Assembly (NCBI GenBank): GCA_031581195.1
Contig: JAVLCF010000003.1
Span: 1-45,622, forward strand
DNA: 45,622 nt
Origin: Trueperaceae bacterium
GTDB taxonomy: Bacteria; Deinococcota; Deinococci; Deinococcales; Trueperaceae
Direction: 5' to 3'
Part shown: one piece after another, positions 29,267 to 37,492 of the stretch
How the letters are laid out: each line of letters opens with the position of its first letter
Position numbering within the stretch: position 1 is the first letter of the stretch
The notes under the pieces: model-generated
What the model was told of the DNA's origin: nothing
What the model saw: the letters and a program-made list of their open reading frames with translations, nothing else
Database searches by the model: none
Position numbers and translations under genes: made by a program

Positions 29267-29926
29267 TCAGCGGCGCGCCATGAGGATGAAGTACAGCAGG
29301 TACATCACGCTGCCGGCGGCGGCGGCGACGTACGTCAGCGCGGCGGCGTTCAGGACCGCGCGGGCGCCGCCGGCGTCGTTCTGGGTGACGATGCCGAGGT
29401 CGCGCATCTCCGCGAGTGCGCGGCGCGAGGCGTCGAACTCGATGGGGAGCGTCACCAACTGGAACGCGACCGCCGCGCCGAAAAGCACGATGCCGACGTT
29501 TAGGAGGCCCGACGCGCCGAGCATCAGCCCGAAGATCGCCAGGTAGGGCCCGAACTGCCCCCCGATGTTGGCGACCGGCATCAGGGCACTGCGCCACTGC
29601 AGCGGCGCGTAGGCGTTCGCGTGCTGCAGGGCGTGCCCCACCTCGTGCGCGGCGACCGCCATGCCGGCGACGGAGGCCTGCGAGTGGATCGGGTCGGAGA
29701 GGCGCACGACCCGCTTCGTGGGGTCGTAGTGGTCGCTGAGTTCGCCGCGGACCTGCTCGATGGCGACGGTGTCGTCGAGGCCGTGCTTGCGCAGGATCGT
29801 GCGGGCGGTGTCGCGCCCGGTGAGGCCGGCGGTGTTGGCCTTCTTCGACCAGGTGCCGAAGGTGGAGCGCAGGTACCACTGCGCCCCGAGCGTCAGGACC
29901 ATCATGAGGATGAAGATCGCGAACAT
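29267..29926 (-). CDS. Neutral zinc metallopeptidase, YugP family
   Basis: A 219-residue membrane peptidase of the YugP family. It has an N-terminal transmembrane segment (IFILMMVLTLGAQWYL), the zinc motif in AAHEVGHALQH (His94, Glu95, His98) and two further hydrophobic stretches around residues 115-160, ending in a C-terminal transmembrane segment (VAAAAGSVMYLLYFILM). Substrates are unknown. The ATG is preceded by an AGGAGGT site. A TACCCT box is at 30013-30018 on the minus strand, giving a leader of about 80 nt. rsmB follows after 8 nt. Confidence 0.9.
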   Translation of the reverse strand: MFAIFILMMVLTLGAQWYLRSTFGTWSKKANTAGLTGRDTARTILRKHGLDDTVAIEQVRGELSDHYDPTKRVVRLSDPIHSQASVAGMAVAAHEVGHALQHANAYAPLQWRSALMPVANIGGQFGPYLAIFGLMLGASGLLNVGIVLFGAAVAFQLVTLPIEFDASRRALAEMRDLGIVTQNDAGGARAVLNAAALTYVAAAAGSVMYLLYFILMARR

Positions 29927-30012
29927 CGTGGACCTCCTGGGGGTCGGCGGACGCCGTCCTCGGCCTCGGCGGGGGCGCCGGGGCCGGGCGGGTCGCCCGC
30001 ATCCAGGGATTC

Positions 30013-30018
30013 AGGGTA
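30013..30018 (-). promoter_or_regulatory. -10 box (TACCCT) for YugP-rsmB-nuclease operon
   Basis: Minus-strand TACCCT lies between the SpoVS-like gene and the peptidase gene, about 87 nt before the ATG. The GC-rich stretch between shows no gene. Confidence 0.35.
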
Positions 30019-30059
30019 CGTCGCGCGAGCACGGTGGGGGGCGTCCTGGGCGACCGTCG

Positions 30060-30401
30060 TCAGTCGAGGAGGGCGTCGGCCCAACGAACGATCGGCGCCC
30101 GGCGCGCCTCGGGCGGGGTGCCGGTCGCCTCCACGCCGTTCGGGCGGGCGGCGACGTGGAGGTGCACCGCCGTGCGTTCCTCGCCGTGCAGCTCGAGCGT
30201 CACGAAGCCCGGCGTCGCGGCGAGCTCGAGGCGGTCGTCGGCGAGGTAGCCGCGGGCCACGGCGAGCGCTTTGATCGCCTGGTTGACGGCGGACGCGCCG
30301 ATCGCCTGGACGGCGACGGTGCGGTCGCGCCGGAGGACGCCGGCGATCGCGCCGGCGACGGCGTGGGGCCGGGACGTTGCGGAGACGCGAAGGGTTTCCA
30401 C
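30060..30401 (-). CDS. SpoVS-like (Alba-fold) protein
   Basis: A 113-residue protein. Residues 1-86 (METLRVSATSRPHAVAGAIAGVLRRDRTVAVQAIGASAVNQAIKALAVARGYL and onward) match the SpoVS family, a small nucleic-acid-binding Alba-like fold named for a Bacillus sporulation protein but common in non-sporulating Deinococcota. About 27 extra C-terminal residues (RPNGVEATGTPPEARRAPIV) follow the normal end. GTG at 30401 has a GGAGGTGG ribosome-binding site. It diverges from the ilv operon, whose promoter begins 50 nt upstream. Confidence 0.82.
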   Translation of the reverse strand: METLRVSATSRPHAVAGAIAGVLRRDRTVAVQAIGASAVNQAIKALAVARGYLADDRLELAATPGFVTLELHGEERTAVHLHVAARPNGVEATGTPPEARRAPIVRWADALLD

Positions 30402-30451
30402 GGGCCACCTCCCAAGGGGCCGCGGCGTCCGTCGGCGACGGAACGCGCGCG

Positions 30452-30480
30452 TTGACAGGGACGCTAGCAGGCCGTATACT
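30452..30480 (+). promoter_or_regulatory. Near-consensus promoter of the ilv-leu operon
   Basis: TTGACA (30452-30457), a 17-nt spacer and TATACT (30475-30480). The predicted transcription start at about 30487-30489 coincides with the first codon of a leader peptide. Confidence 0.85.
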
Positions 30481-30488
30481 CCGCCGCA

Positions 30489-30569
30489 GTGAGCAACGCC
30501 GCAGCCCCCGTCCGGACCGTGTCGACCCTCGAGGTCGTAGGCCTAGTCGGGTCGGGACGCGCTGCGTAG
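30489..30569 (+). CDS. Putative ilv operon leader peptide
   Basis: A 26-codon frame: GTG start at 30489, then SNAAAPVRTVSTLEVVGLVGSGRAA and a TAG stop (30567-30569). The block LEVVGLVG holds six branched-chain residues (Leu, Val, Val, Leu, Val, with more Val upstream) and uses GTA (Val) and CTA (Leu), both rare in this GC-rich genome. Rare Leu/Val codons at this position are typical of attenuator peptides of ilv/leu operons. The start codon lies 8 nt after the -10 box, so the message would be leaderless. No protein function is expected. Confidence 0.55.
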   Translation: MSNAAAPVRTVSTLEVVGLVGSGRAA

Positions 30570-30664
30570 TCGTTGCATCACGCCACGCACGAAGCGACGT
30601 CCCGCCGACCGCACCTCGGTGGGACGTTCTCGTGCATCGTCAGGTAGGCCGCCCGCGTACGGGC
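30553..30664 (+). promoter_or_regulatory. Putative attenuator of the ilv-leu operon
   Basis: Within the leader, CGGGACG (30553-30559, inside the leader-peptide frame) can pair with CGTCCCG (30598-30604). That segment can alternatively pair with the downstream arm: ACGTCCCGCC (30597-30606) against GGTGGGACGT (30618-30627), with the outer arms GCACGA (30587-30592) and TCGTGC (30630-30635) extending the second structure. A third hairpin GCCCG-CGTA-CGGGC (30651-30664) abuts the GAGGAGG ribosome-binding site of ilvB. There is no U-run, so control may be translational or Rho-linked. Confidence 0.5.
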
Positions 30665-30676
30665 CGAGGAGGAACC

Positions 30677-32371
30677 ATGAACGGTGCCGAAGTCATCATC
30701 CGCGCGCTGGAACGCCACGGGGTCGAGGTCGCCTTCGGGCACCCCGGGGGCGCGATCATGCCCGTGTACGACGCGATCTACGATGGTGACGTCCGGCACG
30801 TCCTGGTCCGTCACGAGCAGGCCGGCGCGCACGCCGCCGACGCCTACTACCGGGCGTCGGGCAAGCCCGGCGTCGTGATCGCCACCAGCGGTCCCGGCGC
30901 GACGAACCTGGTGACGGGCCTGGCGACCGCGATGATGGACAGCAGCGCCGTCGTCGCGATCACCGGCAACGTCCCCACCAGCCTCATCGGGACCGACGCC
31001 TTCCAGGAGGCGGACGTCTACGGGATCACCGGGCCGGTCACGAAGCACAACTTCCTCGTCAAGTCGGTTCAGGACCTCCCCCGCGTCATCGCCGAAGCGT
31101 TCCACATCGCCACGACCGGCCGGCCCGGCCCGGTCCTGGTCGACGTCCCCAAGGACGTCCAGCAGGCGGTCTTCGAGGGCGACCCCGACGCGCCGGTGGA
31201 GGTGGACCTGCCCGGGTTCCAACCCACCTGGAGCGGGCACGCCGGCCAGATCCGCAAGGCCGCCGAAGCGATCCGCGCCGCGGAGAAGCCGGTGATGATG
31301 GTGGGCGGCGGCGGTCAGGTCGCCGCCCCCGAGGTCATGGCGTTCGCCGAACGCCTCGGGGTGCCGGTCATCACGACCCTCATGGGGATCGGGGCGTACC
31401 CCGCGGGCCGCGACCAGGCGCTGGGCATGCCCGGCATGCACGGCACCGTCACCTCCAACCGCGCGATCACGCACTGCGACCTAATCATCGGGGCGGGCCT
31501 GCGCTTCGACGACCGCGTGACGGGCAAGATCAGTCGCTTCGCGCCGAACGCGACGGTCGTCCACATCGACGTCGACCCGGCGGAGATCTCCAAGCTCGTG
31601 CACGCGCACGTGCCGGTCGTCGGGGACTTGCGCGACGTCCTGCCGCGCCTCGCCGACGAGCTGGGGCCGTTGGACGTCGAGCCGTGGTGGGCGCAACTCC
31701 GCGAGTGGAAGGCGCGCTACCCCGAGCGCTACAAGACCGACAAGCCGCTGGTCAGCCAAGAGGTGATCGAGCTCATGCGCGACGTCGTCGGGCCCGACGC
31801 CATCGTCGCGACCGACGTCGGGCAGCACCAGATGTTCGCCGCGCGCCTGTTCCCCACGCACGCCCCGCGCACCTGGATCACGTCCGGGGGGCTCGGGACG
31901 ATGGGCTTCGGGCTGCCCGCCGCGATCGGTGCGGCGTTCGCGAACCCGGGGACGCCGGTCGTGCTGATCGCGGGGGACGGCAGCATCCAAATGAACATCC
32001 AGGAGCTCGCGACGATCCGCAAGCACGACCTGCCGATCTTCATCGCCATCGCCAACAACGGGGTGCTCGGCATGGTGCGGCAGTGGCAGGAGCTGTTCCA
32101 CGCGCAGCGCTACAGCGAGATCTTCCTCGCCGACAGCAACCCCGACTTCGCGAAGCTGGCCGAGGCGTACGGCATCGAGGGGCACAACGTCTTCGATCGC
32201 GAGACCGCCGCGACCCTCGTGCCCGACGTCGTCGCGCGGGGTGGGCCGGCGCTGCTGAACTTCGTGGTGTACGAATCCGAGAAGGTCTTCCCGATGATCC
32301 CCGCCGGCGCCGGCGTCGACGAAATGATGATCGGCGACCAGGAGCCCGAGACGCCCGAGGCGACCTCGTGA
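30677..32371 (+). CDS. ilvB: Acetolactate synthase, large (catalytic) subunit
   Basis: A 564-residue thiamine-diphosphate enzyme that condenses pyruvate to acetolactate (or with 2-oxobutyrate to acetohydroxybutyrate). The ATG at 30677 follows a GAGGAGG site. Landmarks: the catalytic glutamate Glu47 in VRHEQAGAHAADAYYRASGK, the substrate loop TSGPGATNLVTGLATAMMDS, FAD-type central domain, and the diphosphate/Mg motif GDGSIQMNIQELATIRKHDLP with IANNG. The protein is complete. It starts the ilvB-ilvN-ilvC-leuA-cimA cluster, and its stop overlaps ilvN by GTGA. Confidence 0.97.
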   Translation: MNGAEVIIRALERHGVEVAFGHPGGAIMPVYDAIYDGDVRHVLVRHEQAGAHAADAYYRASGKPGVVIATSGPGATNLVTGLATAMMDSSAVVAITGNVPTSLIGTDAFQEADVYGITGPVTKHNFLVKSVQDLPRVIAEAFHIATTGRPGPVLVDVPKDVQQAVFEGDPDAPVEVDLPGFQPTWSGHAGQIRKAAEAIRAAEKPVMMVGGGGQVAAPEVMAFAERLGVPVITTLMGIGAYPAGRDQALGMPGMHGTVTSNRAITHCDLIIGAGLRFDDRVTGKISRFAPNATVVHIDVDPAEISKLVHAHVPVVGDLRDVLPRLADELGPLDVEPWWAQLREWKARYPERYKTDKPLVSQEVIELMRDVVGPDAIVATDVGQHQMFAARLFPTHAPRTWITSGGLGTMGFGLPAAIGAAFANPGTPVVLIAGDGSIQMNIQELATIRKHDLPIFIAIANNGVLGMVRQWQELFHAQRYSEIFLADSNPDFAKLAEAYGIEGHNVFDRETAATLVPDVVARGGPALLNFVVYESEKVFPMIPAGAGVDEMMIGDQEPETPEATS

Positions 32372-32916
32372 GTGGCGTCTCGACGCGGCGCGTCATCTCC
32401 GTCACGGTCCGCGACGAACCGGGTGTCCTCGTCCGCATCGCCGGCCTCTTCGCCCGTCGCGGCTTCAACATCGCGTCGTTGTCCGTCGCGGAATCCGAAA
32501 CGCCCGGCCTCAGCCGAACGACGTTCGTCGTCGACGGGGACCCCGGCACGATCGAGCAGGTGCAGAAGCAACTCCAGAAGCTCGTGGACGTCCTCAAGGT
32601 CGTCGATCACACCGAAACGAACTTCGTCGATCGGGAGCTCATGCTGATCAAGGTCGCGGTGCGCGGCCCCGACGAACGCGTCGAGCTGCGGCAGATCGCG
32701 CAGGACTTCCGCGCGCGGATCGTGGACGTCGCCCGGCGCGCCCTCGTGTTCGAACTGACCGGCGACGAGGGCAAGATGGACGCCTTCATCGACCAAATGC
32801 AGGACTTCGGCATCGTCGAACTCATCCGCACCGGCCGGGTGGCGCTGCCGCGCAGCGCCGGTCGGGCGGCGCGCGGCGGCGAGGGCGCCGTCCAGGAGCG
32901 GGCCGACGTGACCTGA
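32368..32916 (+). CDS. ilvN: Acetolactate synthase, small (regulatory) subunit
   Basis: A 182-residue regulatory subunit with the N-terminal ACT domain ([38 protein letters not shown]) that binds valine for feedback inhibition, and a C-terminal domain ([24 protein letters not shown] onward, with [12 protein letters not shown]). GTG at 32368 overlaps the ilvB stop. The downstream gap of about 100 nt holds a strong hairpin before ilvC. Confidence 0.96.
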   Translation: MSGVSTRRVISVTVRDEPGVLVRIAGLFARRGFNIASLSVAESETPGLSRTTFVVDGDPGTIEQVQKQLQKLVDVLKVVDHTETNFVDRELMLIKVAVRGPDERVELRQIAQDFRARIVDVARRALVFELTGDEGKMDAFIDQMQDFGIVELIRTGRVALPRSAGRAARGGEGAVQERADVT

Positions 32917-32936
32917 CGCCCCCGCCCCGACCCTCC

Positions 32937-32958
32937 GCCCCGGGCGTCCGCCCGGGGC
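32937..32958 (+). terminator. Hairpin between ilvN and ilvC
   Basis: GCCCCGGGC (32937-32945), loop GTCC, GCCCGGGGC (32950-32958): a 9-bp perfect stem, followed by GCGTTCCGTTCCC. It could be a weak terminator or a processing/attenuation site inside the operon. Confidence 0.45.
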
Positions 32959-33019
32959 GCGTTCCGTTCCCCCGTCCCCGTCCCCTCCCGCGGTACCCCC
33001 GCCCCCACGAAGGAGCATC

Positions 33020-34012
33020 ATGGCCACCATCTACTACGACGACGACGCGAACCTGCAGGTCCTGCAGGGCAAGACGATCGCCATCCTGGGGTTCGGCTCG
33101 CAGGGCCACGCCCACGCGCTGAACGCCCACGCCTCCGGCCTGGACGTCGTCGTCGGCCTGCGCGAGGGGTCCGCCTCGCGCGCCGAGGCGGAGGCCGCCG
33201 GCCTGAAGGTCACCGGCATCGCCGACGCCGCGAAGGCCGGCGACCTGGTGATGGTCCTCCTGCCCGACGAGATCCAGGGGGCGGTCTACGCCCAGGAGAT
33301 CGCGCCGAACCTCGCGCCGGGCGACGCCCTGGCGTTCGCGCACGGCTTCAATCGCGTCTTCCACCAGGTCACGCCCCCCGAGGGCGTCGACGTCGTCATG
33401 ATCGCGCCGAAGGGCCCCGGGCACCTGGTGCGCCGCGTGTTCGTCGAGGGGGGCGGCGTGCCCTGCCTCGTCGCGGTGGACGTCGACGCGACCGGGGAGG
33501 CGATGCCGCGCGCCCTGGCGTACGCCAAGGCGATCGGGGGGACGCGCGGCGGGGCGCTGGAGACGACGTTCCGCGAGGAGACCGAAACCGACCTGTTCGG
33601 CGAGCAGGCGGTGCTGTGCGGCGGCGTGAGCGAACTCATGCAGGCCGGCTTCGACACCCTCGTCGAGGCGGGCTACCAGCCGGAGATCGCCTACTTCGAG
33701 TGCGTGCACGAGATGAAGTTGATCGTCGACCTGATCTACGAGGGCGGCTTCGAGACCATGCGGCACTCGATCAGCAACACCGCCGAGTACGGCGACTACC
33801 GGACCGGGAAGCGCATCGTGACGGAGGAGACCCGCGCGGAGATGCGCGACGTCCTCGAGGAGATCCGCAACGGCACGTTCGCGCAGGAGTTCCTGCTCGA
33901 GAACCGCGTGGGGCAGCCGCGCCTCAAGACCGAACGCGCGGCCAGCGACCGCAGCCTGGTGGCGACCGTGGGCAAGCGACTACGCAAGATGATGTCCTTC
34001 ATCGCGTCGTAG
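33020..34012 (+). CDS. ilvC: Ketol-acid reductoisomerase (class I)
   Basis: A 330-residue NADPH-dependent isomeroreductase of valine and isoleucine synthesis. Rossmann motif [12 protein letters not shown] near residue 25, then [40 protein letters not shown], the metal-binding block [15 protein letters not shown] and [17 protein letters not shown]. Length and motifs fit class I. The ATG is preceded by GAAGGAG. leuA follows after 34 nt. Confidence 0.98.
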   Translation: MATIYYDDDANLQVLQGKTIAILGFGSQGHAHALNAHASGLDVVVGLREGSASRAEAEAAGLKVTGIADAAKAGDLVMVLLPDEIQGAVYAQEIAPNLAPGDALAFAHGFNRVFHQVTPPEGVDVVMIAPKGPGHLVRRVFVEGGGVPCLVAVDVDATGEAMPRALAYAKAIGGTRGGALETTFREETETDLFGEQAVLCGGVSELMQAGFDTLVEAGYQPEIAYFECVHEMKLIVDLIYEGGFETMRHSISNTAEYGDYRTGKRIVTEETRAEMRDVLEEIRNGTFAQEFLLENRVGQPRLKTERAASDRSLVATVGKRLRKMMSFIAS

Positions 34013-34046
34013 GCACCCCGCACCCCGCCCCCGGGAGGTACGTCCC

Positions 34047-35648
34047 ATGGCCCGCATCAAGATCTTCGACACGACCCTGCGCGACGGCGAGCAGAGCCCC
34101 GGCGTCACGCTCAACCTGCGCGAGAAACGCGAGATCGCGCGCCAGCTCGCGCGGCTCGGCGTGGACGTCATCGAAGCCGGCTTCCCCGTCGCGTCGCCCG
34201 GCGACTTCGAGAGCGTCTCGGAGATCGCGCGGGTCACGGCGGAGGAGAACGCCGACGTCGTCGTCGCCGGCCTCGCGCGCGCGCATCGCGGCGACATCGA
34301 GCGCGCCGCCGCGGCGCTCGAGACCGCCGCGGCGCCGCGCATCCACACCTTCATCGCGACGAGCCCCATCCACATCGAGAAGAAGCTGCAGAGCACGCCC
34401 GACGCCGTGCTCGAGCGGGCGGTGGACGCCGTGAGGTTCGCGAAGTCGTTCGTGGACGACGTCGAGTTCAGCGCCGAGGACGCCGGCCGGAGCGACCCGG
34501 CGTTCCTCGAAGCGATCTTCGCTGCGACCGTGGACGCCGGCGCGACCACCATCAACGTGCCCGACACGGTCGGCTACATGACGCCGTGGGAGTACGGCGC
34601 GTTGATCGAACGCCTGCGGGAGCGGGTGCCGGCGTTGCGCGACGTCGACCTGTCGACGCACTGTCACGACGACCTGGGCCTCGCGGTCGCCAACTCGCTC
34701 GCCGGCGTGCGGGCGGGCGCGACGCAGGTCGAGTGCACCCTCAACGGCATCGGGGAGCGCGCCGGGAACGCCAGCCTCGAGGAGATCGTCATGGCGCTCG
34801 AGACGCGCGCCGACGTGTGGGGGCACGCGACGAACGTGACGACCCGCGAGCTGTACCGCACGTCGCGGATGGTGTCGATGATGACGGGGATGGTGGTGCC
34901 ACCCAACAAGGCGGTCGTCGGCGACAACGCCTTCGCGCACGAGTCCGGCATCCACCAGGACGGCGTCATCAAGGCGGTCGAGACGTACGAAATCATGTCC
35001 GCCGAGACCGTCGGGCGGGACGCCGGCGTGCTCGTCATGGGCAAGCACTCGGGGCGTCGCGCCTTCCGCGCGACGCTGCAGGACCTCGGGTACGCCGCGT
35101 TCGAGGAGGCGGACCTCGACCGCCTGTTCGCGGAGTTCAAGGACCTCGCCGACCGCAAGGCGACCGTCACCAGCGAGGACATCCGCGCACTGGTCGACGC
35201 GGAAACCACCCGCGTGCCGGAGACGTACGCGTTGCGCCGCGTGCAGTTCCAGAGCGGGACCGGCGTCACGCCGGTCGCGACGGTCGAGGTGGAGATCGAC
35301 GGCGAAGCGCGCGAGGAGGCGTCGGTCGGTGACGGGCCGGTCGACGCGATCTACCACGCGATCGAGCGGTTGACGGGCCGCGCGTTGCGGCTCGAGTCGT
35401 ACGAGATCCGCTCGGTCGGTCACGGCAAGGACGCGCTCGGCGAGGTCACCGTCCGCGCCCGCGAAGGGGACCGCGTCGTGCATGCGCGCGGGCTGTCGAC
35501 CGACGTCGTCGAGGCGTCGGCGAAGGCGTACCTGGAGGCCATGAACAAGCTCGCCGCCGGCCTCGGCCGACCCGACGGCGGACCGCGGCCCGACGACGTC
35601 GTCCCGAGCGAACCGGCCGACGACGCGCGCGGCGCCGCAGCGTCGTGA
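34047..35648 (+). CDS. leuA: 2-isopropylmalate synthase
   Basis: A 533-residue enzyme condensing 2-ketoisovalerate with acetyl-CoA, first step of leucine synthesis. N-terminal TIM-barrel signature [17 protein letters not shown], metal site [32 protein letters not shown]-terminal LeuA regulatory domain from about residue 395 ([21 protein letters not shown]) is expected to bind leucine. A GGGAGGT site precedes the ATG. About 20 Asp/Ala/Pro residues form a tail. The TGA overlaps the cimA GTG start. The barrel sequence favours LeuA over homocitrate synthase, but that is by eye. Confidence 0.94.
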   Translation: MARIKIFDTTLRDGEQSPGVTLNLREKREIARQLARLGVDVIEAGFPVASPGDFESVSEIARVTAEENADVVVAGLARAHRGDIERAAAALETAAAPRIHTFIATSPIHIEKKLQSTPDAVLERAVDAVRFAKSFVDDVEFSAEDAGRSDPAFLEAIFAATVDAGATTINVPDTVGYMTPWEYGALIERLRERVPALRDVDLSTHCHDDLGLAVANSLAGVRAGATQVECTLNGIGERAGNASLEEIVMALETRADVWGHATNVTTRELYRTSRMVSMMTGMVVPPNKAVVGDNAFAHESGIHQDGVIKAVETYEIMSAETVGRDAGVLVMGKHSGRRAFRATLQDLGYAAFEEADLDRLFAEFKDLADRKATVTSEDIRALVDAETTRVPETYALRRVQFQSGTGVTPVATVEVEIDGEAREEASVGDGPVDAIYHAIERLTGRALRLESYEIRSVGHGKDALGEVTVRAREGDRVVHARGLSTDVVEASAKAYLEAMNKLAAGLGRPDGGPRPDDVVPSEPADDARGAAAS

Positions 35649-37297
35649 GCGTCGAGATCTACGACACCACCCTGCGCGACGGGACGCAGGGGATCGGGTT
35701 CGCGTTGACGAGCGCCGACAAGGTCGCCGTCGCCCGGCGCCTCGACGCGTTCGGGGTCGACGCGATCGAGGGGGGCTGGCCGGGCTCGAACCCCCGCGAC
35801 GTCGAGTTCTTCGAGCGGATGCGCGACGTGCCGCTCGCGCGGGCGCGCCTCGCGGCGTTCGGCAGCACCCGCCACAAGGACGTCGCGCCGGAGGACGACG
35901 CCAACCTCGCGGCGTTGGTGGCGGCCGGGACGCCGGTCGTGACGGTGTTCGGCAAGGCGTGGACGCTGCACGTCCGCGAGGCGCTCGGCACCGACCTGGA
36001 GACGAACCTGGCGATGATTCGCGAGTCCGTCGCGTTCCTCGTCGCGCAGGGACGCGAGGTCGTCTACGACGCCGAACACTTCTTCGACGGTGCGCGCGAG
36101 GACGCGGCCTACGCCCACGCGACCCTCGAGGCGGCCGCCGAGGGCGGCGCGTCGCGGCTGGTGGTGTGCGACACGAACGGCGGCACGTTGCCCGACGTCG
36201 TCGCGGACCGCACGCGCGAGGTGGTGGCGCGGTTCGGCGTCCCGATCGGCATCCACGCGCACAACGACGCGGAGCTGGCGGTCGCGAACAGCCTCGCGGC
36301 GGTCTCGGCCGGCGCTCGGCACGTGCAGGGCACGATCGGCGGGTACGGCGAGCGCGCCGGGAACGCCAACCTCGTGTCGATCACCGCGAACCTGGCGTTC
36401 AAGCTCGGCTTCGACCAGCCGCAGGACCTCGCGCACGTCCGCGAGGTCGCGCGGTACGTCGACGAGCGCGCCAACCTATCGCCGAACCCGCGCGCACCGT
36501 ACGTCGGCGACGGCGCCTTCGCGCACAAGGGCGGCGTGCACGTCTCCGCGGTGGCGAAGCGCCCGGAGAGCTACGAGCACCTCCCCCCCGAAGCGGTCGG
36601 CAACGAACGGCGGGTGTTGGTCTCCGACCTCTCCGGCCGCGCCAACGTCCTCGCGATGGGGGAGGGGCCGTTCCCCGCCGGCGACGGTGCGGTGGGGGAC
36701 GGCGCCCGCGAGGTCGTCGCGAAACTCAAGGAGCTCGAGCACCGCGGGTACGCCTTCGAGGGCGCGGAAGCGTCGTTCCGGCTGATGGCGGCGAAGGTGC
36801 GCGGCGAGCACCGTCCCTACTTCGATCTGGGGGGCTTCACGGTGGTGATCGACAAGCGCGACGCCGACCGCGTGCCCCGCGCCGAGGCGTCGATCAAGGT
36901 GGCGGTCGGGGACGCCGAGGAGCACACCGCCGCCGACGGCGACGGACCCGTCCACGCCCTCGACCGGGCGCTCGGCAAGGCGCTCGAGCGGTTCTACCCG
37001 TCGCTCGCCGACCTCGAGCTGGTCGACTACAAGGTGCGGGTGTTGTCGGGGGAGGAGACCGGCACCGCCAGCGTCATTCGCGTGCAGGTGGAGTACGGCG
37101 ACGGCGAGGCGACGTGGGGCACGGTCGGCGCGAGCACCGACATCATCGACGCGTCGTACCAGGCGTTGATCGACGCGATCGAGTACAAGCTCGTCAAGGA
37201 CGGCGTCGCGCCGCGACCGCGCGGGGCGGCGCAGGCCGAGGCGGGCGTCGCCGAGGCCTCCACGAACGCCGCCGGCGAGGGCCCGCCGGTCGCCTGA
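35645..37297 (+). CDS. cimA: (R)-citramalate synthase
   Basis: A 550-residue member of the LeuA superfamily. The N-terminus [19 protein letters not shown] and [15 protein letters not shown] are specific to the CimA/LeuA-like group that condenses pyruvate with acetyl-CoA to citramalate, an entry to 2-oxobutyrate and isoleucine that bypasses threonine. Other landmarks are [14 protein letters not shown] and [17 protein letters not shown]-terminal regulatory domain follows. GTG at 35645 overlaps leuA by GTGA. The last ~30 residues are Ala-rich. A terminator follows at 37320-37360. Confidence 0.92.
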   Translation: MSVEIYDTTLRDGTQGIGFALTSADKVAVARRLDAFGVDAIEGGWPGSNPRDVEFFERMRDVPLARARLAAFGSTRHKDVAPEDDANLAALVAAGTPVVTVFGKAWTLHVREALGTDLETNLAMIRESVAFLVAQGREVVYDAEHFFDGAREDAAYAHATLEAAAEGGASRLVVCDTNGGTLPDVVADRTREVVARFGVPIGIHAHNDAELAVANSLAAVSAGARHVQGTIGGYGERAGNANLVSITANLAFKLGFDQPQDLAHVREVARYVDERANLSPNPRAPYVGDGAFAHKGGVHVSAVAKRPESYEHLPPEAVGNERRVLVSDLSGRANVLAMGEGPFPAGDGAVGDGAREVVAKLKELEHRGYAFEGAEASFRLMAAKVRGEHRPYFDLGGFTVVIDKRDADRVPRAEASIKVAVGDAEEHTAADGDGPVHALDRALGKALERFYPSLADLELVDYKVRVLSGEETGTASVIRVQVEYGDGEATWGTVGASTDIIDASYQALIDAIEYKLVKDGVAPRPRGAAQAEAGVAEASTNAAGEGPPVA

Positions 37298-37319
37298 CCC
37301 GGGCGGCCCGACGACGGCA

Positions 37320-37360
37320 AACCCGCCTCGCCGCCGACGAATCGAAGGCGGGTTCTTCCT
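37320..37360 (+). terminator. Terminator of the ilv-leu-cimA operon
   Basis: AACCCGCCT (37320-37328) and AGGCGGGTT (37346-37354) form a 9-bp stem with a 17-nt loop, followed by CTTCCT, a modest pyrimidine tail. It lies 22 nt after the cimA stop codon. Confidence 0.7.
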
Positions 37361-37418
37361 TAGGCTTTCAAAACGACGGTTCGGTCGGGCACCGTCCGGG
37401 GTCGGACGCCCCCTTCGT

Positions 37419-37447
37419 TTGACACCCCCGACGCCCTCGGATATCGT
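37419..37447 (+). promoter_or_regulatory. Promoter of gltB
   Basis: TTGACA (37419-37424), a 17-nt spacer and TATCGT (37442-37447). The predicted message has a leader of about 40 nt with a CAGGAGGTCT ribosome-binding site before the GTG at 37493. Confidence 0.75.
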
Positions 37448-37492
37448 CCCACACGGCCTCCCGGCCGTCGCCCCGTGCCCCAGGAGGTCTCC

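Noticed and set aside
30489-30676. T-box riboswitch in the ilv leader
   Set aside because: I looked for the conserved T-box core (AAGGGTGGNACCGCG-like) and a specifier stem and found neither; the peptide attenuator explains the features better.
37475-37492. Earlier GTG start for gltB at 37475
   Set aside because: The AGGAGGT ribosome-binding site lies downstream of this codon, at 37482-37488, so translation more likely begins at 37493.
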